Assembly: GCF_900603025.1 (NCBI RefSeq) | Contig: NZ_LR026975.1 | Coordinates: forward strand, 1,054,001-1,118,000 | DNA: 64,000 nt | Direction of reading: 5' to 3' | Source: Mycolicibacterium hassiacum DSM 44199 | Lineage (GTDB): Bacteria; Actinomycetota; Actinomycetes; Mycobacteriales; Mycobacteriaceae | In this document: piece by piece, positions 9,422 through 18,691 of the stretch | How the letters are laid out: each line of letters begins with the position of its first letter | Position numbering within the stretch: position 1 is the first letter of the stretch | The notes under the pieces: generated by a model | What the model was told of the DNA's origin: nothing | Seen by the model: the letters and a program-made list of their open reading frames with translations, nothing else | Databases searched by the model: none | Position numbers and translations under genes: made by a program

Positions 9422-9437
9422 GAACAAATGTTAGGTT
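9422..9437 (+). promoter_or_regulatory. Candidate regulator operator before the 9519 operon
   Basis: GAACAAATGTTAGGTT, one of the best copies of the shared motif. It lies 82 bases upstream of the GTG at 9519. Unlike the copies at 14555, 16071 and 18719, no good -10 hexamer precedes it (CCGGGC in that position), so this promoter may be weak or activator-dependent. Confidence 0.6.
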
Positions 9438-9518
9438 GATGCGCGGGTGGCTGCCGCCCCCGAAGTGCCAGGACAGCCGCCGGTGGCGGCCGAGCGCGTA
9501 CGACCTTGAGGAGTTCTC

Positions 9519-10592
9519 GTGACCAGACCGCTGACCACCGTGGTGTGGTCGACCGGAGGTGTCGGTTCGATCGCCATCGACGCGATCCGGCGCCGCCCGG
9601 ATCTGCAGCTGGTGGGCGTGTGGGTACACACCCCCGAGAAGGTGGGCAAGGACGCCGGTGAGCTCGCGGGCGGAGAACCGATCGGGATCACGGCCACCAA
9701 CGACGCAGATGCACTGATCGCGCTGCAGTCCGACTGCGTGGTGTACGCGGCCAGCGGCCCGGAGCGCGACGCCGGAGCGGTGCCGGACTACCTGCGGCTG
9801 CTCGAGGCCGGAATCAACGTCGTGTCAACCACATCCACCACGCTCATCTACCCGCCCGCCTACTTCTCGCCAGAATGGCGCGATCAACTCGAGACAGCCG
9901 CCAAGGCCGGGCAGGCGTCGTTCTACGCCTCCGGGATCTTCCCCGGTTTCGGGTCCGATGCGCTGGCGCTGCTGCTCACCACGCAGTCCAAGAGGATCGA
10001 CTGCGTCAAGGTCAGCGAGATCGCGCTGAACGACCACTACCCGGTGGCCGACATCATGATGAACGGCATGGGCTTCGGCCACCCGCTGGACTTCGAGCCG
10101 ATGCTCAAGACGCCCGGCTTCGTCGAGATGGCATGGCGGGCACCCATCTACCTGATCGCCGACGGGCTGGGGGTCGAGGTCACCGAGATCCGTGGCTCCC
10201 TCGACCGGCAACTCACCCACCGCGACATCGAGGTGGCGTTCGGCACGATCAAGGCCGGCACCTGCGGCGCCGTCCGCACCCGCGCCGCCGGTGTGGTCAA
10301 CGGCCGGGAGGCCATCGTCGTCGAACACATCATCCGGATGGCCCGCGACGTCGCACCGGACTGGCCGACATCGGAGTTCGACGCCACCTACCGGGTGGAC
10401 ATCACCGGCGACCCCGACATCCACTGCGCGATGAACGTCGGCGACGCGGTCGGCCACGGCGCCGGTCACGCGGCCATGACCGCGACCGCGATGCGGGTGG
10501 TCAACGCGATCCCCTATGTGGTCGACGCGCCACCTGGGCTGCTGAGCTCGCTCGATCTGCCGAACACCTTGCCGCGACACGCTTTCGACTGA
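9519..10592 (+). CDS. DapB-like NAD(P)-binding oxidoreductase
   Basis: 357-residue cytosolic protein with an N-terminal Rossmann fold (VVWSTGGVGSIAIDAI at residues 8-23). It resembles the dihydrodipicolinate-reductase/amine-dehydrogenase-like superfamily common in mycobacterial lipid gene clusters. The conserved middle block YASGIFPGFGSD fits this group. Substrate is unknown; true DapB activity is unlikely because this group lacks the lysine-pathway context. First gene of an operon with the luciferase-like enzyme (gap 12 bases) and a P450 (4-base overlap), under the motif at 9422. Confidence 0.75.
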   Translation: MTRPLTTVVWSTGGVGSIAIDAIRRRPDLQLVGVWVHTPEKVGKDAGELAGGEPIGITATNDADALIALQSDCVVYAASGPERDAGAVPDYLRLLEAGINVVSTTSTTLIYPPAYFSPEWRDQLETAAKAGQASFYASGIFPGFGSDALALLLTTQSKRIDCVKVSEIALNDHYPVADIMMNGMGFGHPLDFEPMLKTPGFVEMAWRAPIYLIADGLGVEVTEIRGSLDRQLTHRDIEVAFGTIKAGTCGAVRTRAAGVVNGREAIVVEHIIRMARDVAPDWPTSEFDATYRVDITGDPDIHCAMNVGDAVGHGAGHAAMTATAMRVVNAIPYVVDAPPGLLSSLDLPNTLPRHAFD

Positions 10593-10604
10593 CCGGACGC
10601 CGTC

Positions 10605-11666
10605 GTGTACTCCCTGCGGTTCGACATGCGGGCGCCCGCGTTCGGTGCCGACCGCACCGATCTCTACGCCGCGGCGATCGACATGTGTGCGTGGGCCGAA
10701 CAGCACGGCGCGCTGGCCGTGGTGCTGTGCGAGCACCACGGCAGCGAGGACGGCTACCTGCCGGCGCCGCTGATGCTCGCCTCGGCCATCGCCGCCCGCA
10801 CCGAGCGGCTGCTGCTCAACCTGGTCGTGATCCTGCCGTTCTACGATCCGGTTCGCCTGGCCGAGGACATCGCGGTGCTCGACAACCTCAGCCGGGGCCG
10901 TGCCTCGATCGTGTTCGGGTTGGGTTATCGGCCCGAGGAATTCGAGCACTTCGGGGTCGACCGAACCAAGCGCGGCACGATCGCCGACGCCAAGCTCGAG
11001 CTGCTGCGGGCGTTGCTGAGGGGGGAGGAGGTGTATCACCAGGGCCGTCGGATCAGGGTGACGCCCCCGCCGCACACCCCGGGTGGTCCCACCCTGATGT
11101 GGGGCGGTGCCAGCCTGGCGGCGGCGCGGCGCGCCGGCCGCTACGGGCTTGGCCTTCTGGCCAACGGGTCGGTGCCCGGGATGCAGCAGGCCTACCTGGC
11201 CGCCTGCCGCGAACACGGCCACCCGCCGGGGCCCGCGCTGTTGCCGGACCCGGACACCCCCACCGTGACTTTCGTGGCCGACGACGTCGACGCGGCCTGG
11301 GACGAGCTCGGCCCGTACCTGCTGCACGACGCCCGCGGATATGCGGAATGGAATCCGGCAGGCGGGGACAACTCCGCCTCCGCGGGCATCTCGCCTGCCC
11401 GGGACGTCGCCGAACTTCGTGCGATGTCCCGGTCGCACCGCATCATCAGCACCGCCGACGCGATCGCGATCGTGCGGCGCGGCGGCATGCTCAACCTGTC
11501 ACCGCTGTGCGGCGGCATCCCGCCGGAGATCGCCTGGCCGTACCTGCGCCGGGTCGGCGAGGTAGTGCTGCCCGAGGCGGCCCGCAGCGACGACGCCGAG
11601 GCGCGGCCCGACCGGCTCAGCAACGCGTTCCGGGAGCTCATGTCCACCGACCGGAGACCACAGTGA
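10605..11666 (+). CDS. Luciferase-like flavin-dependent oxidoreductase
   Basis: 353-residue LLM-class protein with a TIM-barrel flavin or F420-dependent monooxygenase/reductase fold. Visible family features are the EHHG motif near residue 44, LVVILPFYDPVRLAEDIAVL, and GLGYRPEEF. It starts with GTG at 10605, 12 bases after the preceding gene, and overlaps the following P450 gene by four bases. In this context it probably performs one oxidation step on the substrate handled by the cluster. FMN versus F420 cannot be decided by eye. Confidence 0.82.
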   Translation: MYSLRFDMRAPAFGADRTDLYAAAIDMCAWAEQHGALAVVLCEHHGSEDGYLPAPLMLASAIAARTERLLLNLVVILPFYDPVRLAEDIAVLDNLSRGRASIVFGLGYRPEEFEHFGVDRTKRGTIADAKLELLRALLRGEEVYHQGRRIRVTPPPHTPGGPTLMWGGASLAAARRAGRYGLGLLANGSVPGMQQAYLAACREHGHPPGPALLPDPDTPTVTFVADDVDAAWDELGPYLLHDARGYAEWNPAGGDNSASAGISPARDVAELRAMSRSHRIISTADAIAIVRRGGMLNLSPLCGGIPPEIAWPYLRRVGEVVLPEAARSDDAEARPDRLSNAFRELMSTDRRPQ

Positions 11667-12862
11667 CGGGTGTGCGCGCGGTCGACGAGTTGTACTACGA
11701 CCCTTTTGATTTCGAGATCGACAACAACCCCTATCCGATTTGGAAGCGGATGCGCGACGAAGCTCCGCTGTACTACAACGAGCGGTACAACTTCTTCGCG
11801 CTGACCCGCTACGACGACGTCGCCCGGGAGCTGCCGAACTTCCGCACCTACCGGTCGGGCCGTGGCACCACCATCGACGTCATCATGAGCGGCATCGAGG
11901 TGCCGCCGGGGGTGATCCTGTTCGAGGACCCGCCGCTGCACGATCTGCACCGCCGATTGCTGTCCAAGGTGTTCACCCCGCGGCGGATGGCCGACATGGA
12001 ACCGCTGACCCGGCAGTTCTGCCAACGGGTCCTCGACCCGCTGGTCGGATCGGACAGCTTCGACTTCATCAAGGATCTGGGCGCCCAGGTGCCGATGCGC
12101 ACGATCGGCTACCTGCTCGGCATCCCGGAAAGCGATCAGGCCGGGATCCGGGAACGGACCGACCGCACCCTCGGGCTCAAGCAGGGCACCTTCCGCGAGG
12201 TCACCCCGGAGGCGTTCGAGAACAGCTATCAACTCTTCGCCGACTACATCGACTGGCGCGCCGAGCATCCCTCCGACGACCTGATGACCCAGTTGTTGAA
12301 TGCGCAGATCGAGGAGAACGGCGCCCTGCGCCCACTGACCCGCACCGAAGTACTGACCTACACCAGCATGCTCGCCGGCGCCGGCAACGAGACCACCACC
12401 CGGCTGATCGGTTTCATCGGGCAGCTGCTCGCCGAACACCCGGATCAACGACGCGAACTCGTCGAGGATTTCTCGCTGATCCCCGGCGCCATCGAAGAGG
12501 TGTTGCGCTACGAAGCGCCGTCACCGGTGCAGGCCCGCTACGTGGCGCACGACACCGAGTACTACGGGCAGAGAATCCCCGAGGGCTCGATCATGTTGCT
12601 GATCAACGGGTCTGCCAACCGTGACGAGCGGCATTACCCGGACGCCGACCGCTTCGACATCCATCGCGGCGCGGCGCACCTGTCGTTCGGTCAGGGTCTG
12701 CACTTCTGCATGGGGTCGGCGCTGGCCAGGATGCAGGCGCGGGTGGTCCTGGAGGAGGTGTTGCGGCGGTGGCCGGAGTGGGAGGTCGACTACGCCAATG
12801 CCGAGATGGCGCACACCACCAGCGTGCGCGGCTGGGGCAGGCTGCCGGTGCGCGTGCGCTGA
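11663..12862 (+). CDS. Cytochrome P450 (first of five)
   Basis: 399 residues, normal length for a soluble bacterial P450. The GTG at 11663 overlaps the upstream stop (GTGA). Signature elements: I-helix AGAGNETTT, ExxR in EEVLRYEAP, and haem-binding FGQGLHFCMG with the axial Cys349. It is a haem-thiolate monooxygenase that needs a ferredoxin and reductase; no ferredoxin gene lies in this operon. Its stop (TGA) and the stop of the convergent regulator gene sit back to back in a TGATCA. Confidence 0.93.
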   Translation: MTGVRAVDELYYDPFDFEIDNNPYPIWKRMRDEAPLYYNERYNFFALTRYDDVARELPNFRTYRSGRGTTIDVIMSGIEVPPGVILFEDPPLHDLHRRLLSKVFTPRRMADMEPLTRQFCQRVLDPLVGSDSFDFIKDLGAQVPMRTIGYLLGIPESDQAGIRERTDRTLGLKQGTFREVTPEAFENSYQLFADYIDWRAEHPSDDLMTQLLNAQIEENGALRPLTRTEVLTYTSMLAGAGNETTTRLIGFIGQLLAEHPDQRRELVEDFSLIPGAIEEVLRYEAPSPVQARYVAHDTEYYGQRIPEGSIMLLINGSANRDERHYPDADRFDIHRGAAHLSFGQGLHFCMGSALARMQARVVLEEVLRRWPEWEVDYANAEMAHTTSVRGWGRLPVRVR

Positions 12863-14149
12863 TCAGGAGTCGCGGTTGATCACCCCGCGCAGCAGGGTGT
12901 CGCGGACGAAGATCAGCGACCGGCGGGTGCCGAGCTGGTGAACGAGGTTCTCCGGGAACCAGCTGACACCGATCACACACCGCGCCAGCAGCTCATTGGA
13001 CGGGCTGTCGATCCGGATCGCGCCGGACTTGATGCCCTCGCCCAACAGCGTTCTGATCTGGCGTACTCGCTTGGCGAACAGCCAGCCGGGATTCGGCGTG
13101 TCCGGCGGGGATTGCCGCATCCAGGCCAGCTGAATGCGGAACTCGTCGCCGAACCGGTCGAGGGCATTGGTGTGCACCCAGGAGATCGCGTCGAGCTTCT
13201 CGACCGGGGAGGAGTCGGATCGCAGCACGTTGGTCCAGCCCAGCGCGATCTTCTCCCCGAAGGACTGCATGATCGACGCCAGCAGTTGGTCCTTCGAGCC
13301 GATCAGCCGGTAGACGGTGCCGGTGCCCAGCCCCGCAGCAGCCGCGATGTCGCGGATGGTGGTGACCTCGTACCCTTTGCGCCCGAACTCCGCCCGGGCC
13401 ACCGCCCGCACGTAGGCGGCCTTGTCCCCGGGATCGGCCGCGCTGTCGTCGGTCCAGGACCGCACCGCCTCGTCGGCCGCCCGGAAGGCCGCGGAGCGGT
13501 CCAACTCCTCGTCGGCCGGGGGAGCCGAGGCCAGGCCCTCCAACAGGATCCGGCACAGCAGGGTCGCGGCCTTGTCGGCGCCTGCGGTGTGGCGGATCAC
13601 GTCGAGCCCGACCTGCAGCATGGTCTGCACGATGCGGTCGGCCAGCACCGGCAGGTCGACGTCCGCGCGCAGGTATCCGCTCCAGCGGGCGGCGCGCAGG
13701 GTCTGCACCATCGCCTCGAGGATCGCGGTGGGCCGGCGCTGGGCCAGCTCGGCCAGTTCGGGATTGGAGGTCGGCGCCTCGTAGAAGCTCATCTGCAGCG
13801 CCGCCCGGTGGGTCACGGCGCACTGGCCGATCGCCGAACCGAGGTCGACGATGCGGTCGAACGCCGACTGCGACGTCGGTTCGTCGAGTCGGTCCAGGGC
13901 CTGCGCGGCGATGCGGTCCAGATCCTCGTGGTAGAGGCGCAGCAACTCGATGAGGATCGCCTCTTTGGATTCGAAGTGGTGATACAGGCTGCCCGGCAGA
14001 ATCCCTGCGGCGTCGGCGATCTCCTGCAGCGAGGTGCGCAGCCCCGAGGTGGCGATCAACAGCGCGGCCGTCTGCAGGATCTCGGTCCGCCGCGTGCCGT
14101 CGTCGAATGCGCGGCCGGCCTGCTTCGGCGTCACGGGACGACGCCCCAC
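12863..14149 (-). CDS. Double-TetR-domain transcriptional regulator, Mce3R-like
   Basis: 428 residues with two TetR-type helix-turn-helix domains in one chain: the first at about 21-69 (IADAAGILPGSLYHHFESKE), the second at about 243-292 (IAAAAGLGTGTVYRLIGSKD). Each is followed by a helical ligand-binding-like region. This fused arrangement is rare and is known from Mce3R, the repressor of mce3 and neighbouring lipid genes in M. tuberculosis (406 residues). I chose the GTG at 14149 because GGAGG precedes it; an in-frame GTG at 14293 would add 48 low-complexity residues. Its own promoter (14472-14500) carries the same motif as the nearby catabolic genes and the mceA promoter, implying autoregulation and local control. 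Confidence 0.88.
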   Translation of the reverse strand: MGRRPVTPKQAGRAFDDGTRRTEILQTAALLIATSGLRTSLQEIADAAGILPGSLYHHFESKEAILIELLRLYHEDLDRIAAQALDRLDEPTSQSAFDRIVDLGSAIGQCAVTHRAALQMSFYEAPTSNPELAELAQRRPTAILEAMVQTLRAARWSGYLRADVDLPVLADRIVQTMLQVGLDVIRHTAGADKAATLLCRILLEGLASAPPADEELDRSAAFRAADEAVRSWTDDSAADPGDKAAYVRAVARAEFGRKGYEVTTIRDIAAAAGLGTGTVYRLIGSKDQLLASIMQSFGEKIALGWTNVLRSDSSPVEKLDAISWVHTNALDRFGDEFRIQLAWMRQSPPDTPNPGWLFAKRVRQIRTLLGEGIKSGAIRIDSPSNELLARCVIGVSWFPENLVHQLGTRRSLIFVRDTLLRGVINRDS

Positions 14150-14471
14150 AACACCTCCACTGCTCTTGCCCTCGTCGCCGGCCCCGGCGGGCCGACCGGA
14201 TCTGCGCTGAACGCTACCAGAGGCAGGCTTCCGCGCCGCGCCCGCCGGCGCGGCGAAACCGCCGGTAGACGCGCTGCGCGAGAACTCGGTCACGAGCCCC
14301 GGGCCAACCTTCGGCGATCCGGCGGACGGGCGTGCGCGGACGGTGGCTGGGCCGCACCGTCACGGAGCGCGTCCGCCGGCGTGGCGACCGCGTGGGATGG
14401 TGCCGGTGCGTCGCCGTCCCGCCGCGCCGACCGGGTGCAGGGGAGAAGCCGGTCGATGTGCATTACCTGCG

Positions 14472-14500
14472 ACGATAATTCGGAACAGATGTTTGGTCAA
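14472..14500 (-). promoter_or_regulatory. Autoregulated promoter of the double-TetR gene
   Basis: Read on the minus strand: TTGACC (14500-14495), a 17-base spacer, then TATCGT (14477-14472). The motif GAACAGATGTTTGGTC occupies 14483-14498 on the plus strand, covering the -35 and spacer. The layout mirrors the mceA promoter at 1118-1147. Confidence 0.6.
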
Positions 14501-14523
14501 TTGAGAAAGGGCAGATGCCGCCG

Positions 14524-14570
14524 TTGACGCGAGTCCCGGCGCGCCTCTACGGTAGAACAAAAGTTAGGTC
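14524..14570 (+). promoter_or_regulatory. Promoter and operator of the P450 at 14665
   Basis: TTGACG (14524-14529), 18-base spacer, TACGGT (14548-14553), followed at once by the motif GAACAAAAGTTAGGTC (14555-14570), which would overlap the transcription start. The same order (-35, -10, motif) is seen at 16041-16086 and 18688-18734. Confidence 0.65.
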
Positions 14571-14664
14571 GGCCTTGCAAGGCGGCATGCCGCCCCAGGG
14601 GTCGGGGCCGGCGATGCCGGGGCGCGGACGGCGGACGTCGGGCCGGCACGGTGAGGGGTGATCG

Positions 14665-15888
14665 ATGACCGAGCAGCTCGACGAGAGTGTCAAGGAGGCG
14701 CAGGCCCGGTTCGACGCGGGGATGGGGGCGGTCGGTGATGCCTCGCCGTACCCGCTGCTCAAGGAGTTGCGTGCCAAGGCGCCGGTGCGCCCGGGCTGGC
14801 CCGAGATGGGGATCTGGGAGAATCCCGACGACGGGCCCCGGATGTTCACCGCGTACTCCTTCGACGCGGTCAAGGCCGTCTTCACCGACAACAAGACGTT
14901 CAGCACCCGCTGCTACGAGGCGATCGTGCGGCCGCTGCAGGGCCCCACGATCCTGGAGATGCAGGAACCCGAACACCAGGTCTACCGCCGGCTGCACGAG
15001 TACGCGTTCGCGCGGTCGTCGATGAGCCGATGGGAAGCCGAGCTGGTCCGCCCGTTAGTGCAGCGCACGGTGCGGCGGCTGCGCGAGGCCAAGAGCGCCG
15101 ACCTGGTCGAGCAGGTGTTCATGCCGATCCCGGTGCGAGTAATCGCCGCCCTGCTCGGGCTGCCGGAATCCGACATCTCCGAATTCCACCGGCTGGCGAT
15201 CGATCTGCTGGGTTTTCACGCCGACATGGACACCGCGATGGCCGCGTCGGCCAAGCTGAAGGAGTACTTCCGGACAATCGTCGACGACCGGCGGCGCAAC
15301 CCCCGCGACGACATGGTCAGCCGGCTCGCACACGCGGAGATCGACGGGGTACGGATGACGGACGAGCAGGTCATCGGGTTCATGCGCAATCTGCTGCCCG
15401 CCGGTGCCGAGACCACGGCGCGGTCCACCGCCAGCCTGGCGTTCGGTCTGCTGACCCACACGGATCAGCTGGCGGCGGTGATCGCCGACCGCGAGCTGCT
15501 GCCACAGGCCATCGAGGAGGGCATCCGCTGGGAGACACCGCTGTTGAACTTCATGCGGGAGACCACCCGTGACATCGAGTTCTACGGCCACCACATTCCC
15601 GCGGGCTCGACCGTATCGGTCAACCTGGGCAGCGCCAACCATGACGAAACCCGGTGGAACGACCCGGACCGGTTCGACATCTTCCGGGAGCGTAAGCCGC
15701 ATATCGGCTTCGGTCACGGCGCGCACGTCTGTCTCGGCATGCACCTGGCGCGGATGGAGAGCACCGTCATCTTCAACACGCTGTTCGATGAACTGCCGGG
15801 CCTGCGCCTGGATTCCGACGCGCCGGCACCCTGCATCGCGGGCATGTACTTCCGCTCACCGCCGCACCTGAAGGTGGTGTGGGACTGA
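14665..15888 (+). CDS. Cytochrome P450 (second of five)
   Basis: 407 residues. Visible: I-helix PAGAETTAR, ExxR in EEGIRWETP, haem-binding FGHGAHVCLG with axial Cys356. ATG at 14665 with AGGGG upstream. It is similar in its haem loop (HVCLGMHLARME) to the P450 at 23421, so the two are probably close paralogues. It is expressed from its own motif-bearing promoter, and a further motif-bearing promoter follows it, so it is probably a single-gene unit. The redox partner is not encoded next to it. Confidence 0.93.
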   Translation: MTEQLDESVKEAQARFDAGMGAVGDASPYPLLKELRAKAPVRPGWPEMGIWENPDDGPRMFTAYSFDAVKAVFTDNKTFSTRCYEAIVRPLQGPTILEMQEPEHQVYRRLHEYAFARSSMSRWEAELVRPLVQRTVRRLREAKSADLVEQVFMPIPVRVIAALLGLPESDISEFHRLAIDLLGFHADMDTAMAASAKLKEYFRTIVDDRRRNPRDDMVSRLAHAEIDGVRMTDEQVIGFMRNLLPAGAETTARSTASLAFGLLTHTDQLAAVIADRELLPQAIEEGIRWETPLLNFMRETTRDIEFYGHHIPAGSTVSVNLGSANHDETRWNDPDRFDIFRERKPHIGFGHGAHVCLGMHLARMESTVIFNTLFDELPGLRLDSDAPAPCIAGMYFRSPPHLKVVWD

Positions 15889-16040
15889 CGGATCAGGTGC
15901 CGTTCCGGCCACCGAGGTCGTCGACCACGACCGACGCTCCGCACCTTGCCGGTTCGAGGGCGCGCATCCGGCCCGGACCGCCCCCGGCGCCGGTGGCAGG
16001 GGCGATCTGCCGGCGAATCGATCACCCGTTTTCCCGGTGA

Positions 16041-16088
16041 TTGACGGGGGCCGCGCCGAACTCTACGGTGGAACAGATATTTGGTCAA
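16041..16088 (+). promoter_or_regulatory. Promoter and operator of the VWA-AAA operon
   Basis: Plus strand: TTGACG (16041-16046), 17-base spacer, TACGGT (16064-16069), then the motif GAACAGATATTTGGTC (16071-16086). On the minus strand the same stretch also reads TTGACC (16088-16083), 17 bases, TAGAGT (16065-16060). The operator is therefore flanked by face-to-face promoter elements. Confidence 0.65.
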
Positions 16089-16101
16089 CGAGGTGGGTGA
16101 C

Positions 16102-17808
16102 GTGCACAACGCGACGGCCGGCGATCGCGACGACGGTCCGCATCCGCTGGTGCTGTTGGCTTCGGCGCTGGCCGGCCGCGAAGTCGCGATCGTCGCGGGC
16201 CCGCCCGGGGAACCGGCCTGGACCGACGGTTCTCGTATCTACCTGGACGCGGCACAGGACGCCACCGCCCAACTCGCGGCGGTGGCGGTACAGGCCTCGC
16301 TGTTGGCGGCCGGGAGCCTGGAGCCGCCGATCGTACGGCAGTTGCTGCGCCGTCCCGGTCTGGCACGTCGTTACCTGTCCCTGGAGGGTAGGCGGGCGCT
16401 GCGCGCCAACGACGACCTCCTGCCGTGGTCGGTGCGGCCGCTGGCCGACGCGGACACACCGGCGGAGTTGTCGGATCTGCTCGCCCGGCTGGACTCGCCG
16501 GCCGATGCGCTGGACGCAGCGGTCTCGCGCGCGATTCCCGATCCGCCGGCGAGCTTCGGCGCCATCCGGGCGCGACAGCTGCTGAGCAGGCACGCCGCTG
16601 CCGCGGGTGCCGACGCGCGGCAGGTCCACACACCGCGGCGGGAGGCGCGAAAGGAACTCGAGGAGCTCGACGACGCCGCCGGGGGCGAGGACGTTCCGGA
16701 CCCGTTCACCAGTCCGGTCGGCGGCGGTGGGTTCGCCGGTAAATGGTTGCAGCGCATGATGACCCGAATCCGCCGACTCGGCGACGGGGGGACACCGGGG
16801 GCCGACACCCCGACGCATCGAACCCGCCGGGGAACGCGCGGTGCGGGCGCGGTGACCTCGGTGACCAGCGGACCGGCCGGGATCGCCGACGACCGGGAGT
16901 CGGCCGGCCGTGGCCGCAAGTACCCGGAGTGGGACGCACACCGGAGCCGCTACCGCCCCGACTGGTGCACGGTGCACGAGATCGAACCACCGGCCGACGA
17001 CGCGAAGCCGTTGCCCCGGCCGGACGTGCACTCCCTGCGCCGGCCACTGACCCGGCTGGGAATCGGGCTGGACCGGTGCCACCGGCAGACCCAGGGCGAC
17101 GATCTCGACGTCGACGCCGCGGTCGAGGCGCGAGTCGAACTGCTTGCCGGTTCGGCCCCGGACGAGGCGGTGTACGTCGACAACCTGCGCCGCCGCCGCG
17201 ACCTCGCGGTGCTGGTGCTGCTCGATGTCTCCGGGTCGGCGGGGGAGCCGGGCACGGTCAGCGGCAACGTGCACGAACAACAGCGCGCAGCGGCGGCCGC
17301 GCTCGTCGTCGCGCTGCACGAACTCGGTGACCGGGTGGGGCTCTACGCGTTCCGGTCCCAGGGCCGTGCCAACGTCGATCTCATTCCGGTCAAACGGTTC
17401 GACGACCGGCTCGACGTCGCGGTGATGCGCCGACTGGCCGCACTGCGGCCCGGGGCCTATTCGCGGCTGGGCGCGGCCATCCGCCACGGCACGGCGGTGA
17501 TGACCGAGCAGGCCGGAACCTCCCGGCGGCTGTTGGTGGTCCTGTCCGACGGGCTGGCCTACGACCACGACTACGAGCGGAGCTACGGCGCCGCGGACGC
17601 GCGCCGGGCGCTGGCCGAGGCGCGCCGCCGGGGCATCGGATGTCTGTGCCTGACCATCGGTGCCGCCACCGACTCCGGTGAACTGCGCAGGGTGTTCGGC
17701 AGTGCCGCACACGCGTCGATCCCCAAACCGACACGGCTCGGCGACGTGATCGGGCCGCTGTTCAAGGCGGCGTTGCGCAGTGCCGACCTGCGCCGCCGGG
17801 TGGCCTGA
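16102..17808 (+). CDS. VWA-domain protein, NorD/CobT-like
   Basis: 568 residues counted from the GTG at 16102, chosen because GAGG lies eight bases upstream; an open TTG at 16081 would overlap the operator. The C-terminal third is a von Willebrand A domain with the metal-binding MIDAS signature DVSGS at about residue 375 and a downstream LSDG. The N-terminal half is helical and charged. It pairs with the MoxR-type ATPase that follows, as in NorQ-NorD and CbbQ-CbbO systems. Those systems remodel or insert metal into a target enzyme. The likely client here, if any, is a metalloenzyme of this regulon, which is inference. Confidence 0.8.
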   Translation: MHNATAGDRDDGPHPLVLLASALAGREVAIVAGPPGEPAWTDGSRIYLDAAQDATAQLAAVAVQASLLAAGSLEPPIVRQLLRRPGLARRYLSLEGRRALRANDDLLPWSVRPLADADTPAELSDLLARLDSPADALDAAVSRAIPDPPASFGAIRARQLLSRHAAAAGADARQVHTPRREARKELEELDDAAGGEDVPDPFTSPVGGGGFAGKWLQRMMTRIRRLGDGGTPGADTPTHRTRRGTRGAGAVTSVTSGPAGIADDRESAGRGRKYPEWDAHRSRYRPDWCTVHEIEPPADDAKPLPRPDVHSLRRPLTRLGIGLDRCHRQTQGDDLDVDAAVEARVELLAGSAPDEAVYVDNLRRRRDLAVLVLLDVSGSAGEPGTVSGNVHEQQRAAAAALVVALHELGDRVGLYAFRSQGRANVDLIPVKRFDDRLDVAVMRRLAALRPGAYSRLGAAIRHGTAVMTEQAGTSRRLLVVLSDGLAYDHDYERSYGAADARRALAEARRRGIGCLCLTIGAATDSGELRRVFGSAAHASIPKPTRLGDVIGPLFKAALRSADLRRRVA

Positions 17809-17890
17809 GCCTCGACCGTACCGACCCGGAAAACCGAATACCTGGTCCACCTCGCCGCACCTGCGGCGCGTGACGTGAGGAGAGTGAACA

Positions 17891-18691
17891 ATGTCGGTGC
17901 AGCCGCCGCGCCCGTTCTACGTGCCCGTAGGCAACGAGGAACAGGTGTTCAAAGCCGCCTACCGGCAGGGATTGTCGATCGTCCTCAAGGGCCCGACCGG
18001 CTGCGGCAAGACCCGGTTCGTCGAGGCGATGGCGCACGATCTGGGCCGCCCGCTGATCACCGTGTCGTGTCACGACGACCTGACCACCGCGGACCTGGTG
18101 GGCCGATTCCTGTTGCGCGGTGGCGAGACCGAATGGGTGGACGGGCCGCTGACCCGCGCGGTGCGCGAAGGCGCGATCTGCTACCTCGACGAGGTCGTCG
18201 AGGCGCGCCAGGACACCACGGTGGTGTTGCACCCGCTCGCCGACCACCGCCGCCAGCTGCCGATCGAGCGGCTCGGCATCACGCTGGACGCGGCGCCGGG
18301 GTTCTGCCTCGTGGTGTCCTACAACCCCGGCTATCAGAGCGTGCTCAAGGACCTCAAGGACTCCACCCGCCAGCGCATGGTGGCCATCGAATTCGGTTTC
18401 CCCACCCCGGACGTGGAGGAGAAGATCGTGGCCACCGAGGCCGGCATCGGTCCCGACCGGGCGGCGGAGCTGGTCCGGCTGGGCCAGGCGATCCGCCGGC
18501 TGGAGACCGGGGGTCTGCGGGAGGTGGCGTCGACGCGGGTGCTGATCGCCGCGGGGCGGCTCATCGCCGAGGGGTTGAGTCCCCGTGATGCGGCCCGCGC
18601 CGCGATCGCCGGGCCGCTGACCGACGACTCGACGGTGACGCGCGGCCTGATCGAGATGATCGACGCGTACCTGTCCGGCTCGGACGATTGA
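17891..18691 (+). CDS. MoxR/NorQ/CbbQ-type AAA+ ATPase
   Basis: 266 residues. Walker A GPTGCGKT near residues 34-41, Walker B YLDEV near 98, and a sensor-like SYNPGY. Length and order match the NorQ/CbbQ branch of MoxR AAA+ ATPases, which act with a VWA partner as activating chaperones. ATG at 17891 with GAGGAGA upstream. The 82-base gap to the VWA gene contains a 7-bp perfect hairpin (17853-17868) just before the ribosome binding site. Shares the promoter at 16041. Confidence 0.88.
   Translation: MSVQPPRPFYVPVGNEEQVFKAAYRQGLSIVLKGPTGCGKTRFVEAMAHDLGRPLITVSCHDDLTTADLVGRFLLRGGETEWVDGPLTRAVREGAICYLDEVVEARQDTTVVLHPLADHRRQLPIERLGITLDAAPGFCLVVSYNPGYQSVLKDLKDSTRQRMVAIEFGFPTPDVEEKIVATEAGIGPDRAAELVRLGQAIRRLETGGLREVASTRVLIAAGRLIAEGLSPRDAARAAIAGPLTDDSTVTRGLIEMIDAYLSGSDD

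Larger units (their letters stand above)
14150..14664. other. Divergent control region between regulator and P450
   Basis: 515 bases holding a minus-strand promoter for the regulator, a plus-strand promoter for the P450 at 14665, and one motif copy for each. If the regulator starts at 14149 its leader is about 315 bases; with the 14293 start it would be about 170. I see no other gene. Confidence 0.5.

Noticed and set aside
17853..17868. Hairpin CGCCGCA/TGCGGCG as a terminator between the VWA and AAA genes
   Set aside because: The loop is only two bases and the two genes belong together functionally. It is more likely a chance or weak translational element.
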